From contig CAMGYJ010000003.1 in assembly GCA_946122785.1 (NCBI GenBank), positions 5,022,001 to 5,086,000 of the forward strand: 64,000 bases of DNA, read 5' to 3'. The stretch comes from Linum tenue (lineage: Eukaryota; Streptophyta; Magnoliopsida; Malpighiales; Linaceae). Below the pieces are notes generated by a model. It was not told the DNA's origin. It saw only the letters and a list, made by a program, of their open reading frames with translations, and did no database searches. Of the stretch, positions 48,181 to 58,879 are shown piece after piece. Each line of letters starts with the position of its first letter. Within the stretch, counting starts at the first letter, position 1. The position numbers were made by a program, and so were the translations under genes.

Positions 48181-48451
48181 TTTTCAATATTTTAATTACT
48201 CACTATAATAATTTCCTTAGAATGATAGGTTGTGAGAATTGAACTTTATAAGTTATGATACACCGTGTCAACTCTTATACTTTATCACTTGATTTATAAG
48301 TCACTAATTTATTTTTCTCATAATATTTCGATCGTCTTATTGGTAATGTACAATTTGAAAATAAAGAAAGGTTATCACTTGTGTTGCTATATTAAAAGAC
48401 TGGTTGGTAGGTGTTTGTGGGAAAGCTGCTCTAAGCATTCAAGTTTATTCC
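48181..48451. repeat. 271-bp direct repeat, copy B
   Basis: Matches 39350-39620. It starts exactly at the break in the antisense frame and continues into unique sequence ('taatacaaaa'). Confidence 0.9.
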
Positions 48452-48705
48452 TAATACAAAAAAATTTATGAGTTCTACAACAATGTTTCTAATGCGTACA
48501 TTTTAATTATCAATTTGAAATATATCATTCACTCTATGAATTTTATACTTTGCTAAAATATACCGATGATTATGTTGATAGCCTTTTCTCTTTAGTAAAT
48601 CATAAATCCCATGCCCCAAATATTTTGATATTGGCGTGGGAATCATTGTTACGATAAGATTTAATTCCATGTGTATTTCATTCATAATCAATCTATAAAT
48701 ATATA
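48452..48705. other. Intergenic, no gene seen
   Basis: AT-rich sequence with no motif or repeat recognised. Confidence 0.5.
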
Positions 48706-48935
48706 AATTTTAATTTGCAAAACCTTTTAATAGCTAAACCAAGCTATTTACTGGGCCGAGTTTCAAACCAATCCACTGTTATACGGCTTGGCGTGTCTGT
48801 TTGTAGGCCGAATCTAAGAAGTGCCAAAAAGCCCAAACCGGTCTTCAATCGATACGGGCTATGCCTTTTAAGTGCGCTCTCACACGCTAATGCTCGTGGG
48901 CGCTGCCGCAGCTTATTATTATCTCAAACGCCGAC
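48706..48935 (+). promoter_or_regulatory. Promoter region of the b5-reductase-like gene, copy 1
   Basis: 'ttttaatttgcaaaacctttt' through 'cacacgct...cttattatta' also occurs at 52214-52462, upstream of the second gene copy. The shared block shows that the tandem duplication included the promoter. Confidence 0.65.
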
Positions 48936-49068
48936 TCTGGAGTAGTAGTAGTAGTAGCCAGTAGGAAGAGTGACTGACTGAGCAAGACCAAGAAAGAAAG
49001 TAGCACCGTTCGTCGCCTGTGATTTCTGCACTTCACTCCCGTTGCTGTTCATTTCCGATCTCAGGAAA

Positions 49069-51944
49069 ATGTCTGCGATCTTCCGTCGACTGGCTTCGAA
49101 ATCCGCCACCCCTACTCGGGCGTCTCCTGGTGGCGGAGGAGGAAGATCACTCTTCAAGCGACTCCGTCTCCCCATCGGCGTTGCAGTTGCTGCTGCGACT
49201 GGAGTGGCCTACTTCTGCTACGACGACACTCCGATTACAGTTCATGGACTGGTTGAGGTATGTATCGCTTTCATGTTAGAGATTCGAACTCGTAGGTGCT
49301 CTGAATTTTGAACCGGTAGTCGTTGATTTGTTCGTCGAGCTGTTCTGTGGTTGCTTGATTGAAATACTTTGAGGTTTCGAGAGATTCGACTTCTGGATCG
49401 TTCTTAGGGTTTTATAGATGAAATGTTTTGGTGGAACTTACTCTTGATCTTGCGGCTGTTCTCGAAGCTCTGGTTTATTCGGTTTTGCCTTCTGAATCGG
49501 GAACTAACGCCGTTGATGCTGTGAATTTTGAACCGGTAGTCGTTGATTTGTGCGTAGAGCTGTTATGTGGTTGCTTGACTGAAATACTTGGAGCTTTCTG
49601 AGAGATTCGACTTCTGGATCATTCTTAGGGTTTATAGTGAAATGTTTTGCTGGAACTTACTCTTGATCTTGCGGCTGTTCTCGAAGCTCTGATTTATTCG
49701 GTTCTGCCTTCTGAATCGGGAACTAACGCCTTGGCAATTTGCTCTAGGTTCACCTGAAGGAACCAAGCGAAGAGAATGCTCCGCAAGTTGGTAAGCCTCC
49801 TTCTCCTTCTGTTTTGTTGTCTGTTTCTGAATTCTGACCGCAAGTAGTGAATTAGGGTAGCTCACTGTGCGGATTGCTTGTTTATTATTCTCGTTTTCAG
49901 TTCTCGATCCGAAGAAGCAGACTGAATTCAAGATTCAAGACACTGCAACTGCTAGTCACAACATTGATTTGTACAGGTATGTTCAGTGTCCATATCAATG
50001 TCAGTAGTACCTTCTCCGTAACATCGTATCATCTGGCCCATATTTAGTATTGGTATAGCATACGTATTAAGGACTTTCAGTTCTTTGATGATGTGAATAG
50101 GGCATGTAGCATCTTCAGTTAAAGTTTAGTTTGATCACTGTGGGAGTGTGGGTAGCTTTTAATATGTTTGCCTCTTGCTGTAATGGCAGGCTTACTGTGA
50201 ATTACTCTAAGAAGCATGGTTTGAATGTTGCTGCATCCCCCATTGAAAGGTAAATAGCATGCTGTGTATAACAAAGCATTGTGTCACATTGTATTTGTTC
50301 TTCCTTTAGAATCCTAATAACAGTACTTTGCCACTAGAAGTCCGTCTACGTTGTTGGATTGTATGTTGTTTTTAGCTAAAAGATAGAACCTGTTCTGTGT
50401 ACAGGAACGCTCCAGACTCAGATCCAGCAGTTGAGGAAGACTATGGCCTACTGATCAAGGTATATGTCTGCTGTCTGCAGCAAAAGTCTGGGATGTACTT
50501 CAACCTTCTGTGAATTCTTTCGGCTAAATTACACGTTTGATCACTCAAATTATATAAATCTTTCACGTTTGCCACCCGAATTACTTTTCTTTCTTATTCG
50601 CCACCAACTTTACGAATCGTTTCACCGTAGCCACCCGCCGTCCAATTCCGTTAAAATCATCCTACGTGGCAGTCAACCAAAGCCTTTGACCGTTAGTTTT
50701 GATGACGTGGCAATTAAAAAATAATATAAAAATAAAAAATAATATAAAAATAAAAATAAAATTATTTTTATATTATTTCCAACCTTGTCATTCTATACTT
50801 CGTTTCTTTTCCAGATCTGGTCCTCCAACCACCTCCCAGCTGCTTGGACCTTTAATGAAAATGTCATTTATATTATAAAACTTTTGATATGACAATTGTA
50901 TAATTGTATACCAACCGTTAAGTTTTCCGTTAGTGACTAACAGAAAATACAGTCAGCGATTATATGATAGATGACGTGGAAATTAAATATAAAATAAATG
51001 TAAAAAGAAAATAAAAATTCAAATGCGGAAAAATATCATCGCCTTCCCCCAATCCCTCTCTCCCCTTATCCAGACCGCCGACATTGCAATCTCCAGTCAC
51101 CGAAGATTGAGGAGACGACGGGGACACCACTGAATATCGGTGACCTTGCCCACTCGGAGCCTTCCCAAATTGAAAAGCCCACCGACAAGATCTGCCCTCG
51201 GTGACCCAGAATCCACAATTGGTTGCATATTCTCTAACCATCTACTCATCGACGAGAACAAACAGGAGTACCCTCCGAGTTCGATTCCTCTGCTCCATGG
51301 ACGAATCTGCCCTCCAATCGTCGACTGGAGCGACTGAAGAAGGAGAATCACCATCTCCCTCTCTCCTCTCCTTAACCAGGACGAAAAAAGAAAAGAAGAC
51401 TCGGCGGCTGGAATCGAAGAAGAAGAAGAAGAAGGTTTTGATTCCCGGCTAGAATCGAAGAAGAAGACTCGGCGGCTGCGAGAAAAAAGCGCAGGCGGCG
51501 ATATAGAGCTGACGTCATCAAAACTAACGGTCAAAGGCTTTGGTTGACTGCCACGTAGGATGATTTTAACGGAATTGGACGGCGGGTGGCTACGGTGAAA
51601 CGATTCGTAAAGTTAGTGGCGAATAAGAAAGAAAAGTAATTCGGGTGGCAAACGTGAAAGATTTATATAATTTGAGTGACCAAACGTGTAATTTAGCCGA
51701 ATTCTTTCTTTTAAAGCGCATTTAAGCGGCTCGAGCTGAGTTGATTCTCATCTTTGGGGAAAATTGTTGCAGCTTTTTCCTGGTCCTGAGATGAGTCGGC
51801 GTACTGCTAGCTGGAAGGGTGCTCATACTCTCGAGGCGAAAGGGTAGGTTCTTTGAAAATCACGGTCATGTTGGAGAAGATTAAGAATCTGCACTAACTT
51901 ACCATCACTGTTATTTTGTTTGCTGCAGGGAAATTGAGGAGTGA
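49069..51944 (+). CDS. Truncated NADH-cytochrome b5 reductase-like protein (copy 1)
   Basis: Seven exons (49069-49257, 49748-49790, 49901-49976, 50190-50249, 50405-50459, 51773-51843, 51929-51944) join without a stop into 169 residues; every intron is GT-AG. The N-terminus has basic residues then a hydrophobic segment (about 35-51), as in mitochondrial b5-reductase-like proteins. EFKIQDTATASHNIDLYR, then GLNVAAS, then SDPAVEEDYGLLIK align with the FAD-domain half of that family. The exon carrying the FAD-binding R-x-Y-T motif is missing and there is no NAD domain; the usual length is about 320-330 residues. An oxidoreductase activity is therefore not expected. Either a pseudogene with preserved splicing or a small membrane-anchored derivative. 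A Mutator element sits in intron 5. Confidence 0.65.
49302..49730 (+). repeat. Tandem duplication, about 210-bp unit, in intron 1
   Basis: 'gaattttgaaccggtagtcg' occurs at offset 220 and the following 200 bases repeat with a few changes (49302-49511 and 49522-49730). Confidence 0.88.
50522..51699. mobile_element. Long-TIR Mutator-like element in intron 5, duplication AATTCTTTC
   Basis: Arms of about 195 bp: left begins GGCTAAATTACACG, right ends CGTGTAATTTAGCC. They pair almost fully through 'gccaccaactttacgaatcg' and 'aaagcctttgaccgttag'. AATTCTTTC flanks it (50513-50521 and 51700-51708), with one base of ambiguity. The interior (about 50940-51470) is GC-rich with Ser/Pro-rich frames on the minus strand, possibly captured. 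No transposase is present. It does not disturb the surrounding splice sites. Confidence 0.88.
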
Positions 51945-52213
51945 TCTACACTCCAACGTCGAATCAGTAATGATATAATCAGCGGGAAATGTAGAGAGTA
52001 AAGGTACAGAGAGTGTTTAGGACAGTGGGTGATACTTCAAAATGAAGAGGGAAAGAGTTCTATACGTTTAAGAAGGCTTTATATAGACACGGAGTTAAAA
52101 CAGTTTTCTCGAACGTTGATTGGGCTCCGAACACTCCTTGTGTTGGGCCCAAAAGTATCCACTGATCTGAGCCATAATTTCTTAACTGGATGTGAAATTT
52201 TATTCATATATAT
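51945..52213. other. Downstream flank of copy 1
   Basis: Probable 3' UTR and spacer before the duplicated promoter block. No gene was seen. Confidence 0.45.
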
Positions 52214-52462
52214 ATGTTTTAATTTGCAAAACCTTTTAATTAGCTAAACCAAGTTAGCTAATGGGCTGAGTTTGAACTTTGAAGCCGATCCACCGTTAGA
52301 CGGCTTATCGCGAACGTATATCTGCGGGTTGAACGTAAGAAGGTGCAAAAGCCCAAACCGATCTCAAGGAAACGGGCTCAAGTCGGCCCAACAGACCCTT
52401 AGGCCTTTTACTTGCGTTCCCACACGCTGCAACTCGTACATGCGGCCGCATCTTATTATTGG
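52214..52462 (+). promoter_or_regulatory. Duplicated promoter block of b5-reductase-like copy 2
   Basis: Matches 48706-48935 in order ('ttgcaaaaccttttaat', 'ggcttatcgcg', 'aagcccaaacc', 'cacacgctgc', 'cttattatt'). The homology stops near 52462, where an inverted-repeat insert begins. Confidence 0.65.
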
Positions 52463-54789
52463 CCAATACTACGGTAACGCCGAAAAAAGTGCGGCATCGG
52501 TAACGCACTTTCTGATTGGGCCACGTGGCTGTGAGGTGGCATGGGCTTGATTGAATAGATTTAATTCAAACCAATTTCCCATTGGACGGCCCAAATTGCA
52601 GCCAGGAAACTGGACGGAATATAACGTCTCCGTCCTCACTTAGCCCGCGTCTTCATCTCCCTCTCCGTCTCTTTGCTGCTCCGTCGGTGATTATGGTGGT
52701 GGACGGTTGCCGTGGCGGGAAGAGTGTTGTTAATGGACGGATTAGCGGCGGCTTCTAGGTAAGTCTCTATTCAAAGAAAATTCGTTATTTTCTCTTTTCC
52801 CCTCTGCGTCCAACGAACTCAATCGTCGGCGATACTCGATCAAGTTTGATTATTCTTCCTGTGGGTTTAGTTGAGTTTGGGAATTTTGGCTTTGACATGT
52901 TTGCTTGTTCTTCCCTTGGGGTCAGGTTTCCATTTCTTTCCTTCACGGATCTCAGCTGGCTCAAAGTTCCTGCACTTCGAAGGGTTCCTGATTTGCATTC
53001 CCCTCTTGGCTTCTTTTAGGGGTTCCGCTTTCTTCCCAGCCGTCGGCTATAACCAGCAAGGTGGTGTTCCGAAGCCAGGTTAATGACGAGGAACTTCGGT
53101 ATATCTCCAGCACGTAAGATTTCAAATTCTATCGCTTTATTGATCTCCGCCGATTTCTCTTCCCTGGCTTGCTCTTATTAGAATACAACCACCCTTCAAA
53201 TTTGAGCTGTACAAAGAATTGAGATTTCAAACCATATTATATGTGAATAGAGTTCTCTTGAATGTTCAGTTTTGGTAATTGCAGAACGCCATGTTGTGCT
53301 TGTATTACATGATCTTTGTATGCTCGGTATAAATTGGTATTGTGTAATATTTCCAGGCCAGCAAGCCACAAAAGAGATCATCCAAATCTCGTTTGTCACA
53401 GAGGAGACATTCTCTCCTATCCTAAGTAGCCTAACTAGGTAGCTGAAGTGGCTAATCAACGTGATTTGAGTGCAACTTTACAAAATGATTATGATTCGAA
53501 GAACAAGAATCAGAATAGAAAGAGATCAACAGACATATATCTTTGCGCCTTCATGAGAACCTGCACCCCGATCAGTGCACCTTGCACGCTCTCTGTAGTC
53601 CAGGGAGAAGAACAAGGAGTTTGTTGAACCAGCTCCCTATATCGCACTGCTGTCAAAGTTTCTAATGTAAGGACATTCTGCAAGTAACTCTAGATATACC
53701 ATGCCAAATAGTATCCATTTACCCCCATTCAATAATCGATTGTAATTCAGTCGCCAACTTTCTTAGCTTTGAGATGTCCTCGTGGCTTTTTAATTATATT
53801 GCTTTCGTTTCAACTTTGAACAGCCTGCTGCTAGCCAGAGCAATATCTTATTTGGTGAAGACCCTGTGGGGAATACATCAAATAAGGTAGACAAAAAGAA
53901 GTTTCAGTAGCTAACAGGATGGTCACTCGCAAACAGGCGTGCTCTATGTTGCAAGGGAGGTCTTTTGCTGTATCTGCGGGTGCTTTTTGAAGGGGTACAA
54001 AATCCCATGCTGCTCTTAAAACCCAGAAATAGAAAGGGTAAACATGAATCGACCCTCTCATTGCAGCATCCATGACTTGAAACTACAAACGCAACATGGA
54101 ATTAGAACGACCCGACCCGACTCATTCTCCTACATCCTCGATTACACATTCCTCAAATTACCTAGCAGCCTGTCGATCCGATGGCCAAATTCTCTCCGCA
54201 CCACCTATAACTTGGTTTCCACGATTGCAAGGACGCCGCAAACGAGGCAGACGATGCAGAGGGAAAGGCGACTCTCTCTACTCTTAGTTCTGGTCGTTTG
54301 TTATCTTGCCAGCGGTACGGTTCGACGGAGACAGAGACACGTGGCGAATTCCTTCATCTATGTTGTATAGAATTAATGTAGGAGGAACAAACATAGACTC
54401 TGGAGATGGGATCGATGACGGACGGGACAAAGTCGTCGGGACTGCTTTGAGAGACCGTCGGAGAGGAAGATCGGGAAAAATCACTTTTTGTTCGTTTGGT
54501 CGATCCCCATTTCTCTGTTTTCGGATTCTGCAAACAAAAACTAAACAAAAAAGCTAATATCCGTTGTATTAATTTTAATGAAAAGTCAGAAGAGAATAAA
54601 AAAAGTATATAAAACTATAAAAGCTTGGACGTGGAATGCTTCTCCGTTAGTTTGGGAGATGTGGGTTGGGCCACTTCCAATGCCCAACGTTTATTAAACC
54701 AACCCAAACATGCCACATCATTAATACGTGGACCAATTAAAACTAGCGTCACCGGTGCCACACTTTTTACAGCGACACCATAGTATTCG
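52463..54789. mobile_element. Inverted-repeat insert replacing the 5' exons of copy 2
   Basis: The left end (aatactacggtaacgccg, then aaaaagtgcggcatcggtaac, then attgggccacgtgg, then ggtggcatg) is inverted at 54665-54787. The interior includes a leader-like stretch (52610-53100) and a frame at about 54254-54320 that starts with a signal-peptide-like MQRERRLSLLLVLVVCYLAS. It then shifts to LYRINVGGTNIDSGDG, vaguely like a malectin-type secreted domain. No duplication could be confirmed. The superfamily is unassigned. Confidence 0.4.
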
Positions 54790-54859
54790 GGAAAAAATCT
54801 AAAAGTACCACTGTTTAAAAAAAAAATTCCAAAAATATCACCCAACCCCAAAAAATTCC
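54790..54859 (+). mobile_element. Terminal fragment of the 59617-type Mutator element
   Basis: GGAAAAAATCTAAAAGTACC through 'ccaaccccaaaaaattcc' matches the first 70 bases of the element at 59617. It stops abruptly, so it is a truncated end. Confidence 0.75.
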
Positions 54860-55026
54860 ATAACATTATAACATCTGGCCCATAGGTAGTCTCGGGATAA
54901 AAAAAACTTATTGTAGACTTTCAGTTCTTTGTTAATGTGAATAGGAAATGTGAATGTTGTCTTCAGTAAAAGATAATTTACTCCCTGTGTGAAGAGTTTA
55001 ATCTCTCTGCCTTACCGAAATGGCAG

Positions 55027-56633
55027 GTTTACTATTGATTCTTCTAAGGAGCTTGGTTTGCATGTTGCTTCTGTTGGGCACTAGCGGAAATACAATGGGT
55101 TTAGGATCGAAAAATTTAGAGGAATTGGATTTTATTTCACTCAAACTATTTTTGCAAACACTTGGCAATTATTGCCCGATACAAGAGACTCTCAAATTTG
55201 CTCACCCACTCACTCTCTACTACTTTGCTTCTTGCTCTTTCTCTAATACAACCAAGCCTTACAAAGGCTTCTATTTATACTAATGCACAACCGCCATTGC
55301 ATACTAAATATCATGATATTTGTTGTGGTGTTTGGTTAAGTGCATGGCTGGGCTTTGCTTAAGCAGGCATGTTGCTTCATGCCTGCTTACAAGGTAAATA
55401 ATGTGAAGTGTGTAAAAGCCCTACACAGGGCTAGACTACCAGATTCTGAAGCATTTGGTGGTATGGATATGGAGGCTAGAACTTTGAAGTTCTTCATCTG
55501 CCAAGAATCAGTGCGTTGATGCATTATCTTATTTAGGTATCCAGAGACGACTGCTGATGGGAAAACTAAATATGTAATACGCCCGTAAGTGTCCCTGTTC
55601 ATTTTGGTTCATCTGAATATCTTACAATAGATCTGGTTCTTGTTTTCTATCCTTATATCTTCTTGAATAGAATATCTCTTCTTTCGACTGCCTGATATTA
55701 AAACCCCTTTGCCTTATTTGTATTTTAGTTTTCGTTTTGGCTAAATGGTAGAGTCTATTCTGTATTCAGGTACACTCCAATATCAGATCCAGCAGTTTAG
55801 GGATATTTCGACCTATTAGTCAAGGTATGTCTGCTTCAAAAGTCTGGAAGTACATTTCCTTATCTTGCTTCTGTAAATTCTTGTAAAGAGCATTTAACCC
55901 TTGAGCTTAGTTGCTTCTCATATCCAAAAATTGTAAAAAGCAGACTTATCCTGATGGAAAAATGAGTCAGTATCTAGCCAGCTTGAAGCCTGGTGACACT
56001 ATCGCGGTGAGAGGGTAGGTTATTTGTAAATCACGGCCATTATAAGGAAGATTAAAACTGTGTATTCACTTCAGCATCAATATTGTCTTGCTGCAGGACA
56101 ATTGGGAAAATTAGATACTCACCAAATATGAAGAAACATTGGCATGGTAAGATCTTATCTATAGCTGTAATTTTGGACCCTTTTTTTTTATCATCTTGGA
56201 GTGTTAATTCTAAACGATCAGTGGCAATAGAAGCTGTTATAACTTATGTGCTACTCCATATCTAACTACTTGTGCTGTTCAAATTGCAGGCGGTACAGGA
56301 ATTACGCCAATGCTACAAGTAATCGAGGAAATCCTAAAGAACCCAGATGACAACACCAAGGTAACTATTTAAATGTCGATATCTGAAAGCTTTATGCTTC
56401 TGCTTCCTAATTATGCTATATGATTTAAGCTTTCTCTTATGTCACCACATCATAACTCTTTTCTTTGCTATCTATTTTCATGTTTGCTAGTCTGTCTGTC
56501 CCTGTAAGCGTACTGTACGATGTTTAGAACTGGTGATAGGCATTCTTGTTCTTGACAGGTGTTGTTGCTTTATGCCAATGTCTCCCCGGATGACATATTG
56601 CTTAAGTAGAAACTCGACTACTCAAATCTGAAG
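55027..56633 (+). pseudogene. NADH-cytochrome b5 reductase-like pseudogene (copy 2)
   Basis: Recognisable exons: 55027-55071 plus 55379-55393 (split by an insert; reads FTIDSSKELGLHVAS then CLLT), 55537-55584 (YPETTADGKTKYVIRP), 55770-55824 (YTPISDPAV, stop, GYFDLLVK), 55944-56014 (TYPDGKMSQYLASLKPGD), 56097-56146 (TIGKIRYSPNMKKH), 56290-56360 ([19 protein letters not shown]) and 56559-56633 (VLLLYANVSPDDILLK, stop). RPYTP (FAD) and GGTGITPM (NAD) motifs are present, so this copy is closer to the full-length family than copy 1. Two in-frame TAG codons (55798 and 56607), the exon insert, missing 5' exons and a missing NAD-domain end make it non-functional. Intron 3 sequence before 55027 also matches copy 1. 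Confidence 0.88.
55072..55378 (-). mobile_element. LTR-like insertion inside a pseudogene exon
   Basis: Removing it joins GTTGCTTC to ATGCCTGC and restores VASCLLT, the family sequence. GCATGTTGCTTC occurs on both sides (55060-55071 and 55367-55378). A minus-strand TATA (GTATAAATAG, near 55271) and TG.../...CA-like ends suggest a solo LTR, but a 9- to 12-base duplication is long for that class. Confidence 0.5.
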
Positions 56634-57409
56634 GTACCCATTGATCTGCACTCCATCTTGGTGACAATAATTATTGACATGGTTTCTTCCGGACCAAGAA
56701 ACCGCAGAACTTTTGTTCAGGATGACTAGAAGAGCGAGTGTCTTCTGGTTAGAGTTTTATACTACTAGCTAAGGCTTAGTGATGGAGTAGACGTATATAT
56801 ATCATAAACACTCGAGACGGATTTCCCTACTTACACAATCTGAAGTCTGCTTCATAACTTGTGAAAGAAGTATAACTTCAATGCCTGTTTTTGTCTGTTC
56901 GTTCGTTTGAGATTTACAGTCTGCTTAATAATGGCCTTTTCAATGATCGTTTAGACCCTACTCTGTCATAGATTGGTGTCATAGATTGTAAAAAGCCCAA
57001 CTATAGAAGAGAATGGGGCAAGGCCCAACTCAAAGAAACAGACCCAAAGCCCAGCTATAAGCCCTAGCATCAGCCTAAGTCATAAGTCAACGGCATCTTC
57101 AAGATCGGCACCGTATCAGTTCCGGAAAGGATTTGCCGTTTCAATCGAAGATTAGGAGGAGAGAAAAATGGCTGGGGATGTGGTATAAAAAAACTGGATT
57201 CCTATTTAACACCCTAATTTTTTAAAAATTTCGCCATAAATTAACCAAACAGACGATATTACCCCTAATTCTAAAACGGTCGCCCCAAAAAAAAGGAGAG
57301 AGGAAGATCCTAAAGACACAGAGAGAGATCCACATTCATACTGACAATGTTAGGAAGATATGCATAGCTGACTCTGCTGAACGATTACTTGAAGCAGGGA
57401 CAGCCATAG
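56634..57409. other. Intergenic, no gene seen
   Basis: The stretch holds no recognisable remainder of the reductase gene and no repeat structure. The last 100 bases are A-rich, then 'agagagatcc'. Confidence 0.5.
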
Positions 57410-58255
57410 CCTTCTTCGCGCAAAGAGGAGGATCCGTTCCTCCGGTTGTCGGACGAACTGTGGGCAAAAGTCGCGTCGTGGCTGGCGATCGAAGATGCGG
57501 CGAGAACCAGCGCGCTCTCGAAGAAATGGCAGGATCAGTGGAGAGCAACCCCAAACCGCCACTTCGACGACGGCCGCACCGAATTCAGCAGATTTGGCTG
57601 CCCTGTCTCGCGGTTCGGCTGCCTCGACGAATTCTTGAGCTGGGTGGAACAGATTGTCATCCAAATCGAGGAGAGCGAGGATGGGTGTGGATCAAATTTC
57701 ATCGAATTATTGGGTATCAATTTTCTCCATGGGGATTTCGAGTACGGGTGGGTAGAACTCAACGCGGACGATTTCCCAGGGGTGGCCGGGTACAGGGTAG
57801 TATCATTCACGAACCCTAGCTCTTGCTGTGGCTGCGACGGCGGTAAAGAGGGATCGTACAACTGTCTCAGGTGCCTCAAATCCCTAACTTTGCGATTCGT
57901 GGTTGCAATAAATGAGCAAGCGCTGTCTGATTTAATCTCCGGCTGCCCTTCGCTCGAAAAGCTACAATTCTTCCGCTGCGGCTTCTCATCCCCACCGCAA
58001 GGCATAGTAACGATCCAATGGAAGAACCTCAAGGTGCTCGACTTCATAGCCTGCAGAGTAGGAGGAGCCACCGCCGAACTGAAGGTGTTCTCCGACCGCC
58101 GCTATGGTGGGACCCACCCATTTAAGGTTCCGCTGAAACCCAGCGTCGTTCAAACCACTTTCTACTACGACCCGTATAAACGCAGGTTCTTGTGTCAGGT
58201 CTCGAAATACAAGATTGAGTTCTGTCACGTTTGTGACCCTTCCACCAACCACTGA
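57410..58255 (+). pseudogene. F-box/LRR-like frame without a start codon
   Basis: The open frame runs from just after a TAG at 57407 to a TGA at 58255, and no ATG occurs in it. It begins FLRLSDELWAKVASWL, then DAARTSALSKKW, a clear F-box. Later LRR-type stretches appear (LRCLKSLTLRFVV, then LSDLISGCPSLEKLQFFRC, then WKNLKVLDFIAC). F-box proteins bring substrates to SCF ubiquitin ligases through SKP1. At about 280 residues it is shorter than typical F-box/LRR proteins. Its 3' end merges with a minus-strand mobile-domain fragment. Either an upstream exon supplies the start or it is a truncated pseudogene. Confidence 0.6.
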
Positions 58256-58261
58256 TTGGAA

Positions 58262-58702
58262 GCTCTGTCAGCATGGCTACGTCCTTCAACGTAATCGTCA
58301 TCTCTCCCTCTAGAAGGTGGAATGTGTGCGTTTCTTTTCTCCATCTTTCCACCATTGCCGTATGAAGGTTGTTGTCCATCTCCATCCCCACAAACTTTCG
58401 CACCCTCAGCAATCGTGCTCTTTCAATGAAGGGCTCGATACGATCATCCCATTTAGGCAAGCGAGATAGCGACCGATGGGTGATTACGTCAAGTTGTTCC
58501 TGTAGAAAAAAAACATTAATTATTATAAAAAAAATTAGAAGAATACTATCACATTTAAAAAAAGAAAAGTACATGAGGAAGTGCTTACTGGATCTGCCGC
58601 CCAAACACTTTCAGACCGATGGTAAGGTTGCTCATCCAACAAATCGGTTACTCGCGGTCCGCCTTGAATGTATAATCTAGGATTGTAAATACTCGGATCC
58701 AT
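58262..58702 (-). pseudogene. Plant mobile domain (PMD/MAIN-like) fragment
   Basis: Minus strand, two exons: 58702-58589 (starts MDPSIYNPRLYIQGGPRVTD, ends VWAADP) and 58499 downward to about 58262. They join through a GTAAGC donor and a TTTTCTACAG acceptor in frame. VERWRKETHTFHLLEGEMTI and LKDVAMLTELPISG are the PMD signature found in MAIN-like host proteins and in some Mutator/Gypsy elements. It breaks off near 58262 next to the F-box frame, so most of the domain is missing. Confidence 0.65.
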
Positions 58703-58879
58703 CTCGACAATTTTGAGTGATAGAAGTACCAAACTAAAGAAAAAAAATCAGATGCGGAAGAACTGGCTTAGCCGCAACCACAGAGCATATTTTTTTCTTC
58801 AAGAGTGGTGGGAGGAAGAGAGGAAGAAGAATGGAGTGGTGTGAGTTTTGGTGGAATGGGAGGGGGTATTTATAGGTTA

